This document shows, one piece after another, positions 57,331-64,000 of a DNA stretch of 64,000 nucleotides. The stretch comes from Zonotrichia leucophrys gambelii (Eukaryota > Chordata > Aves > Passeriformes > Passerellidae). Made by a program: the position numbers and the translations under genes. Below the pieces are notes generated by a model. That model was given only the letters and a program-made list of their open reading frames with translations, was not told the origin of the DNA and searched no databases. Within the stretch, counting starts at the first letter, position 1. The number at the start of each line of letters is the position of its first letter. Where the stretch lies: NCBI RefSeq assembly GCF_028769735.1, contig NC_088176.1:17641501-17705500 (forward strand), read 5' to 3'.

Positions 57331-58097
57331 CTAGGGAACAAAAGTAACACCAAAAAAAGTTACTCATTTATGTTTTCAAGTCAATCAACTGCAAAAAACA
57401 AACAAACAAAAAAGCAAAAACATCTAATTTGGAAAAGCACTGGTTCAGAGTAACTGCCAGAGTTAGTGGAGTTGCTCCTTTTTGTCCATTGCCTCCACAG
57501 TTTCTAAGCTAGACTAGTTAATCTAATACAGAAAACAGCAGGATATTTCTTTTATGATATTTCAACTCCTTGAAAGAAACAAGTAGGAGTGACACGTTTT
57601 TAACTGGTTTCTGCTTTGGAAAACCATTTAATCAAAATTTTGATGGCCTTATTTTTGTGCATAGAATGCTAAAGCACATAAAGGATATTCCTTTATGTTG
57701 CCAAACATCACTGGAGATGGAGGGGCAAAGGTAACAAAGTTGTGAAACAATTTGACACAGCAGGAGGATATTGTACAAGAAAGTGCTGAGTTTTTCTTTA
57801 TATCCCTGCAAACCAGACTGATTTGATTGCAGCTTAACCAAGCCAATATATATTTCAAAGTAAAAATTAAAAAAACAAAACACTACTCTGCTGCAGGGTT
57901 CAACTGACCACACTGAATCCAACATATTTTTCCTGTGTTTCTCTGAAATGCTCCAATACTTCTTTCTGCATACAGTAGACAAACCCTGTATGGGCCTTGA
58001 AAAAAGAAACAGAGCAACAAATAGTGTATGTATCTCACCCCTTATACTGGGGTCATAACATGGAGGAGAGGTCTTCAAACTGATACCCACTACTCCT

Positions 58098-58230
58098 GAG
58101 GATGTATTTTGAATAAAAGGATGTAAAAAAAAAATTTGAGGATGTAAAAAATAAAATTAAAATGTAAAAATAAAAATAATGATGTAAAAATAAAAATAAA
58201 AATTTGAGGATGTAAACTTTTGAATAAAAA
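58098..58230. repeat. Imperfect A-rich tandem repeat
   Basis: The motif gaggatgta with trailing A/T-rich spacers recurs at 58098, 58138 and 58206, and aaaatttgaggatgtaaa occurs twice. The block is a local duplication cluster inside an intron. Confidence 0.8.
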
Positions 58231-58401
58231 GACTTGATGCAAACACAAGTAATTTTTAGCACAACTCTCCTTTCTCTGTGCTGTGCCTGCAGTGCCTGTA
58301 CACTAAAGAGGAATTAAGTGGCACTTGCACAAGCTGCTCTGTAAACTACTTAAGACAGGTATTCTCCTTCTAAGCCACCAGCAACACATGCCATAAATTA
58401 C

Positions 58402-58511
58402 CATCATCTGGAGTAGGCAGGCTGCCCTTTTCCTCTTCACTAGGTGCAAGGAAAATTTGGTGATGAGAAGCCAGCTTTGGTTTTGCATCCATCCCAAAAC
58501 CTTCTGAGCAG
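58402..58511 (-). CDS. WDFY4: WDFY4 exon, middle region linker
   Basis: Exon of 110 bases, phase 2 in and phase 1 out. The translation CSEGFGMDAKPKLASHHQIF followed by LAPSEEEKGSLPTPDD corresponds to the human stretch around YPEGFGLEPKPR. A different frame gives a plausible-looking helix but breaks phase with both neighbours. The acceptor is ttgtcacag and the donor is GTAATT. Confidence 0.88.
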
Positions 58512-59202
58512 CTGTGACAAAGGGGAAAAAAAGAAAAAAAGGAGGGCAGGTAAGGAAACCAGACTGAAAAAAACTGAGAACAGTGAAAGAACAACAGGTG
58601 TTTCTGCACATCCAGTCCTCCTTGATTCATTTAGTAGAAGAGTATTTTCAGGTTTGGATCTTATACCAGTTATGGAATACCACGGAATTTTCAGCAAGTG
58701 GGAACTTAACTGCCAGTCTGATTTTTAAAGGCAAGGAGCAGTCATCATGATCCTGTAATCACCCTCCTGTATGTGCCTTATCCCTGCAATTTACTGCACT
58801 TGTATTCATTCACCCCAATTAGATGGAGCACGGGGCTGTCCTGATGTAGCCAGTCTGCTTCAGCCTTTTTGCACCTCCCCCGGGCATCTGGCACTTTGTC
58901 TCTTTACTCTGAATTCCTTTGCTAGAGGTATCTGCCACTATGTGGAAGAAAGCGTCTTGCTCTACCCTGCACTTGAACTGCTTACTGAGCTTTTTGTGTC
59001 AGTCATGATTCACTCAGTTTCCGAAGCGCTCAGCACAAAAAAGCTATGAACTCAGCTCCATGGATACTATTAGCATACAGATGTGGTTATTGAGAACATC
59101 ACCATGGCCAAGAGGACTTCTGCTTTGGGATTGAGGGCTGTGCCACAATCTACCAGTCAGGAGGTAAAAGACACTAGGAACTTCAGTACAGCAGTAATAC
59201 TT

Positions 59203-59228
59203 AAAAAAAAAAAAAAAAAAAAAAAAAA
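59203..59228 (+). repeat. A(26) homopolymer
   Basis: An uninterrupted run of 26 A residues in the intron between the exons at 58511 and 60340. No AATAAA signal or recognisable processed gene copy lies just upstream, so there is no support for a retropseudogene. Confidence 0.95.
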
Positions 59229-60339
59229 GAAACAGGCTTGCTTAAGGTATCCAGAAAATCTGGACTTTCTCACAGAACTGCTGTCAATAATAGCATTTAT
59301 AAGCATATATAGCCACTAGTAACACAAAGCTCTTTCAGTTCTGAACAAGCCTGGCTATCTGGGAGAATCAAATCCTTGGGTATGCAAAGCTGGCAGCTGG
59401 CATTTTTATTTCTGATTTTCTTTAAAATACCACATTACTGATTGCCTGGATTGTTTAGCTTTTGGATAACATAAACCCTTCTGTACTTTATGTTTTTTTT
59501 TTAAATAGTTTGTGCTCTTACTCCATAAAAGCAATCCTCATCCCATCTCAATGGGTTTGGCCTGGAAATTATTATCTGACTGGGATAAGAGCATCCAGAA
59601 AAGATCTCAGGAAGTGCAGCTCATTTCTGGTGTGATACTGTGTTAATGGATTCCATTCAGATCATCAAAGCAGTACAGAAGGTGATCGTTGAAGCAAGAA
59701 ACATTAAAGTGAAAAATGCACTTGCCAATATTTGCTTTTTTTCACAAAACTAAGCTTCCAAGGTTACTTCCCAGCTTGCATTAGCAAGAGTTCATCTTTT
59801 ATATCAACATCTGTAAGAACAGCAAACAGTGAGTATGGATGTTCTAGCTCTACCCAATGGCAGAAGGCAAAACTCCCAATGTCAGAACAACTAAAATATT
59901 GCAGCTCAGATCCAACTAACAATAACACAAAGATCACAAGATCCGTTCACACCTCTATATATGCTTTAAATGTACCCACACACAAATGACTGCTGGATCA
60001 GACAAAACCTCTCACTGAATTACCCCATGCAGATGTCTCAGAGAATGGCCACCCTCATGATTTGGGAGTGAACCTAGCCCACATCCCAGGAAGATTTCCA
60101 GCTGCTCATTTTCCTGATGGGCTTGTGAGCCAGCGCCACTGAAATCAGTTCAAGCTTGTTAACTGCAGTTACTACTCTGAAGTGAGTAGCTGCTGGAAAT
60201 GCTGGATCCAGCTCATTCTCAGCTTCTATTGATCCTCCAGACAGGAAATTGCCTAAGTTAGGTGACATCTCCCCCTCTGCGCCCACTTCCACAGGTAGAG
60301 CACAAAAATAAAGAATCATAATAAGATGAACACTTGTAC

Positions 60340-60578
60340 CTGCCCGAGTTCAGTTGGCAAAGGCAGTACATGAGGCAGATGACAAAATTACTATTTGAGT
60401 TGTAAGTTGCAAAGATAATGTCCCACTGCTCTTGCAGGACAATGAGAGTATTCAGGACATTAAACTGTTCAGGCAGTGATTGTTGAGGTCTGGATAAGCA
60501 GTATAGGATGGCTCTGTTTAAGCAGCTGTACAGGGCACTGAGGAAAACTTCCTTTTGAGAAACAGAGCTTTCTAAGAC
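60340..60578 (-). CDS. WDFY4: WDFY4 exon, helical middle region
   Basis: Exon of 239 bases, phase 0 in and phase 2 out, the longest exon found here. It reads VLESSVSQKEVFLSALYSCL, then NRAILYCLSRPQQSL, and LQEQWDIIFATYNSN, all close to mammalian WDFY4. The acceptor is tgttttcacag and the donor is GTACAAG. Confidence 0.92.
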
Positions 60579-61032
60579 CTGTGAAAACACAAAGCAGCAG
60601 TTTACTTGGCTTGCTCAAAGAACTTTCTCCCCAAGGACCCACTCCTCCCACTTCATTTAAACTGTTGGAAACTTGTTTCAGCAAAATTCCCCTGAACTAC
60701 CTGTTACATAAAAACTCTAATTTTTTCTGTATTTCTGTTGAAGTACCCATAACTGTGGGGATTAATTTATTAATTTATCCTAGTTCAGCAATGTGTACAC
60801 AGGCACCAAACAGTGTCACAAGAGAGTTAACTCTCCTTTCTTTATGCTGCACCATCTCTCTCTAATTATAATTTACAGCTGTTATGTTCTCACGCAAAAA
60901 AACAGGAATAAAAACAATCACCAAATGGATTTACAGCCATCTTCTTCAGAACTGCAGTATCATGAACTCAGTGTAAAAAACCAGCACATTACATCAGGTT
61001 GATAGAAGTTGGAGAGAAGAAAAGTGACTCAC

Positions 61033-61190
61033 ACACATAATCTGTTTGGCAATGAAGATCAGGATTTGCTTGGGGTCAGCCACAAACATTCTGCTGCTCA
61101 GTTTCTCAACCAGCTTCTGAACAAAATAAGCAATATTCATCATGGATAGGGGTGCAGTTGATTCTGAACAACCATGAGGATCAGTGTTTG
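61033..61190 (-). CDS. WDFY4: WDFY4 exon, helical middle region
   Basis: Exon of 158 bases, phase 1 in and phase 0 out. It contains YFVQKLVEKLSSRMFVADPK and QILIFIAKQIMC, matching the WDFY4 helical region. The acceptor is tcctctccag and the donor is GTGAGT. It joins downstream as KQIMC-VLESSV. Confidence 0.87.
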
Positions 61191-61766
61191 CTGGAGAGGA
61201 TATAAGAGGATTGATTATTGCAGAACAAGAGGAAATTTAAATAAAAGTGAAATGTGAGATTATCAGAGCTGAGAAGGAACAGTCTCATTCCATAATATCT
61301 CAGAGGTGGGACATGTCTAAGAAAACAAGTCTCTAGGTATAGCAGAAACACCTTACTCAGACTGGAAATGACAGTCCCATCTTAAGGATGGAGGCAATCT
61401 CACTAAAATGCTGTAATGAAGAACTGGCTTAACTAACAACTCAGAAAGGAGAGCAATTAACATCTATGTTAATGGGGCTGTTTCCAGAAGCATTCAAGGA
61501 TGAACCTAGGTTTCTTTCTATATATTCCCTTTCTAATATTCAGAATCTCTTCTCAAAAAGGAAGATTCTCTCCAGAAAAACTATAAAATTACAATAACTG
61601 ATGCAAACTGGCTTGCAGTAATATAGAATGGACAGTGCAGCCTGTTGAGCTGGACCGTCATTCTAGCTATTGTCTCCAAACCTTTCTAGCAATGACACCT
61701 ACATGCTAAATACCAGTTACAATGATATTTAAACAAGAGTTAAACAATCTGATTCTCACCACTCAC

Positions 61767-61884
61767 CTCTTGGTCTAATTTTCCCCTCGCCTTGGCTGGC
61801 AACCTGAAAGACATCCATAGCAGACAGTAGAACTTTTGTCTGAAAAAGTCTCCTCTGCTCACTGGTGGCATCTTCTGGAGAAGC
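61767..61884 (-). CDS. WDFY4: WDFY4 exon, helical middle region
   Basis: Exon of 118 bases, phase 0 in and phase 1 out. It reads ASPEDATSEQRRLFQTKVLL and SAMDVFQVASQGEGKIRPR. The open frame continues upstream to 62013, but homology starts at ASPED directly after the acceptor catcactgtacag, so the short form is preferred. The donor is GTGAGTG. Confidence 0.85.
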
Positions 61885-62870
61885 CTGTACAGTGATGGCA
61901 CACATATTAGTACAGCAGGAAAACAGGAAATCTGACTCAGCTTCACTTTTGGCAAGAGTGCATATGTGGACAGCTACTGGACAACAGATGAGACGGCAGA
62001 ACTTCATTCCCAGCTGGAAAACAAGGAACTCTTACACAGGACCACACCATCTAGCTGACAGCCAGCACAGTCACCCTCTGCACACTGAACAGAAACAAGG
62101 TTTTGTAAAGGGCCAGAATTGCTTCACAAGTGCTTCCCAAGAGGTCCTGTGGTCAGGGGCACTGAGCTCCCAGGATTCAGACAACCCGCAATCCAAACTC
62201 TATTTTAACTGTATCAAACTTCAGGAGAGTATACGTAAAACTTTAGGGAGCTGGTGCTCCACAAGAGGATTTAAGTCATTAAAATTGCAGTCAAGCTTAT
62301 TCTAATACCTTAGTAATTACTATTCGTATTACTAAGCTAAGTCTGCATCAGAACCCACACCTGGGACACCTGAACTACTGACAATTTGGAGCTGAATCCT
62401 AAATTTTTAATTTTCCCCTTTCTTCAGACTACTCTGATTCTCTAGAGTGCTTTGAGTAGTTGAAATCTATTATCCAGACTCAGCTGTTACAGCTTGTATT
62501 AATCTGTACTTACAGTGGAGACAGGATTTTTTTATTTGAGAACTGAGATTTTCTTATCTCAAAAATCAGTACACAGGATGCTCCATGTGACATTTTCTGT
62601 TCTCAAATTCAAGGGGTGCCCTGATGACAAGCAGGTATTACTAAGGAAAAGCATATTTTTTCACACTTTTCTTCAATATTAAAGATTGCCTGAAAAATTT
62701 CTGTTTTCCAGGGACAGCATTTTCTTAGTTCACATTAGTGCAGGGGAATTAGAGAAGTCCTTTCCTTCAGTAACTGTTAGCACTTCTGTTACTAGGTCAC
62801 TAGAAGGATATGTCCTGTCCTTCCACCCCCAGTGCAAGGTAGAAGAGCAAAGCCTGCTGATGAAATAAAC

Positions 62871-63068
62871 CTCGAGAAGCAGCTCAAGGGGGTGTCCCTG
62901 TTTGCTTGCTGGGATGTTGAGAAGACTGTCCATCAGGAGGACTCGCACGAAATCCCACACTTGTTTCTTGGCAGGGTGTGGTAGCAGTGGGAGAGAGGAG
63001 GGATCAGCACAGCCTTTCCCTTCAGCAATGGCTGGACCATCAGGGGTCAGGAGGCCTTCAGACCCACC
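62871..63068 (-). CDS. WDFY4: WDFY4 exon, helical middle region
   Basis: Exon of 198 bases, 66 codons, phase 0 at both ends. It begins GGSEGLLTPDGP and ends VWDFVRVLLMDSLL...HPLELLLE, a motif shared with mammalian WDFY4. The acceptor is tttcacag. The donor is GTTTAT, which is weak at positions +3 and +4. Phase and homology across the join (LLLE-ASPEDAT) support it nevertheless. Confidence 0.87.
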
Positions 63069-63183
63069 CTGTGAAAGCAGATAGCAATACATTTGCACTC
63101 AGTCTACTGTACATTGATTTTTTTTTTCCTCCTAGTGACCCATCTCTGGTCAGAAGGGCTTATGCTGGCTCCTGTGCACATAC

Positions 63184-63345
63184 CTTGGGTGATCCTGAAT
63201 GAAAAGCAATCATAGCCAAAGCTTTCAAGAAGTCAGGACAGTGCCACACAGGGTCCTGTGTATAACTGTGATAGATCAAGCACAGAAACTCGATAACATT
63301 CCCCGGATAGGCAATTGCCCAGGAGGCCTCTGCATCTGCAATAGG
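63184..63345 (-). CDS. WDFY4: WDFY4 exon, helical middle region
   Basis: Exon of 162 bases, 54 codons, phase 0 at both ends. The core reads SYPxxVIEFLCLIYHSY-like (here AYPGNVIEFLCLIYHSY) and DPVWHCPDFLKAL, characteristic of WDFY4. The donor is GTATGTG. The acceptor tctgttcag gives the in-phase start. A second AG ten bases further in (start 63335) would break the frame, so the upstream one was chosen. Confidence 0.88.
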
Positions 63346-63777
63346 CTGAACAGACAAACGTGCATCTGGTCAAGGCGGCATTCCTCTCATTCATAAAAGC
63401 TTATCTATGTTCCTCTTTAGATATTCCTAAGCAAATGTCACACAGCCACAAACTCAGACAAGGCACCAGTAGCCAATCCCACCTTGCAGACTGAAGATAC
63501 GCCCAACCAGAAAGGTGACATAGCAGCATCAAGAATGAAAAAACTGAGTGCTGTTGTGGGCAAGATCTGTGTCTGGTCTCTCAGCCATGAGCCCATCACA
63601 TCCCGTGCTACATAACCAGGGCAGTAGTAGTTGTGCCCCCTGCTCAGTGCTGCCCTCTGAGGGCAGAGCAGGACCAGGGATTACAGGGATTACAGACACA
63701 GGCTGCCACCAGCCTCTGTCACACCTGGGCTCTTTATTCAGCCACTCACACTGTACTGTCCTTGCAATGACACTTAC

Positions 63778-63903
63778 CTTGTCCACAGTGAATCTAACCA
63801 TTTCCAGCAGTAACACAGCTGCCTCTGCACACAACCCAGATTTGAGGACATTCTCTCTGTGGTGGTGCTGCAAGATCCACTGCAACATAGACTCAAGATC
63901 TTT
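63778..63903 (-). CDS. WDFY4: WDFY4 exon (first in window), helical middle region
   Basis: Exon of 126 bases, 42 codons, phase 0 at both ends. It reads from KDLESMLQWILQHHH to LLLEMVRFTVDK. The acceptor is cctgtgtag and the donor is GTAAGTG. The translation resembles the alpha-helical (armadillo-like) middle of WDFY4. Its last codon joins the next exon as TVDK-PIADAE without a phase break. Confidence 0.88.
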
Positions 63904-64000
63904 CTACACAGGAAGAAAGATTTCATTAAGAGATGGGAATTGTACATGACACATCAAGAAAAATGCCTGCTCTCTCTACATCAGAACAAAACCAACATGT

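Larger units (their letters stand above)
56586..60339. other. WDFY4 introns between 56585 and 60340
   Basis: Introns 56586-57138, 57331-58401 and 58512-60339. They hold the A-rich tandem repeat at 58098-58230 and the A(26) run at 59203. A splice-flanked open segment at 57905-57995 was rejected as an exon. Confidence 0.7.
60579..63777. other. Short WDFY4 introns of the middle region
   Basis: Introns 60579-61032, 61191-61766, 61885-62870, 63069-63183 and 63346-63777. No repeats or RNA genes recognised. Confidence 0.7.

Noticed and set aside
57905..57995. A splice-flanked open segment reading TGFVYCMQKEVLEHFRETQE on the minus strand
   Set aside because: It looks like an exon, but the neighbouring exons at 58402 and 57330 join directly in phase (PDD-V-RQEIL) exactly as in the family. 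Adding this piece would break that frame, and its donor is weak.
58402..58511. Alternative frame of this exon reading AQKVLGWMQNQSWLLITKFS
   Set aside because: It looks like a helical repeat but conflicts with the phases of both neighbours. The other frame (SEGFGMDAKPK) matches the family.
59080..59228. Possible processed pseudogene ending in the A(26) run
   Set aside because: The upstream translation (MAKRTSALGLRAVPQ) matches no protein I know, and there is no poly(A) signal or clear target-site duplication.
61885..62013. Upstream extension of the WDFY4 exon at 61767 with a good acceptor at 62014
   Set aside because: Homology begins at ASPEDAT, immediately after a proper acceptor at 61885, and the extension has no family resemblance. 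It is probably intron read-through.

Overview
The window looks like a vertebrate nuclear genome, most likely a bird. The evidence is two truncated CR1-type retroposon tails, two LTR-like insertions of which one resembles a family common in birds, AT-rich introns with few CpGs, and two recognisable vertebrate genes. There is no operon, prokaryotic gene, tRNA, rRNA or CRISPR array.

Almost the whole window is the 3' part of one gene, WDFY4, read on the minus strand (5' end at high coordinates). I placed 29 coding exons from 63903 down to 3065 by splice sites, reading phase and resemblance to WDFY4/WDFY3. All 28 joins between them agree in phase, giving 4101 coding bases (1367 codons). In order they carry: the helical middle region (exons at 63.9-56.4 kb), a variable linker (47.5-45.5 kb), the PH-BEACH domain (44.6-35.9 kb), the BEACH domain (23.1-11.6 kb) and the C-terminal WD40 repeats (11.2-3.1 kb). 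A thirtieth exon at 63-167 looks disturbed: it begins with the conserved residues VWKT, but the conserved C-terminal reading frame that follows is shifted by one base. The last exon(s) lie before base 1 and the N-terminal half lies beyond base 64000.

LRRC18 (32242-33096, plus strand) is intact, has a single coding exon, and sits inside the 12.8-kb WDFY4 intron between exons 17 and 18, in antiparallel orientation. This is the nested arrangement known from mammals. A small GC/CpG-rich patch 2.3 kb upstream holds a CTCF-like motif and may be its upstream exon or promoter.

The rest is intron: short simple repeats, the CR1 and LTR pieces, and three AT-rich blocks that look like candidate conserved non-coding elements. 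I see no evidence of an undescribed multi-gene system. The points most worth checking are the frame conflict in the exon at 63-167, the CTCF-like patch, and the candidate non-coding elements.
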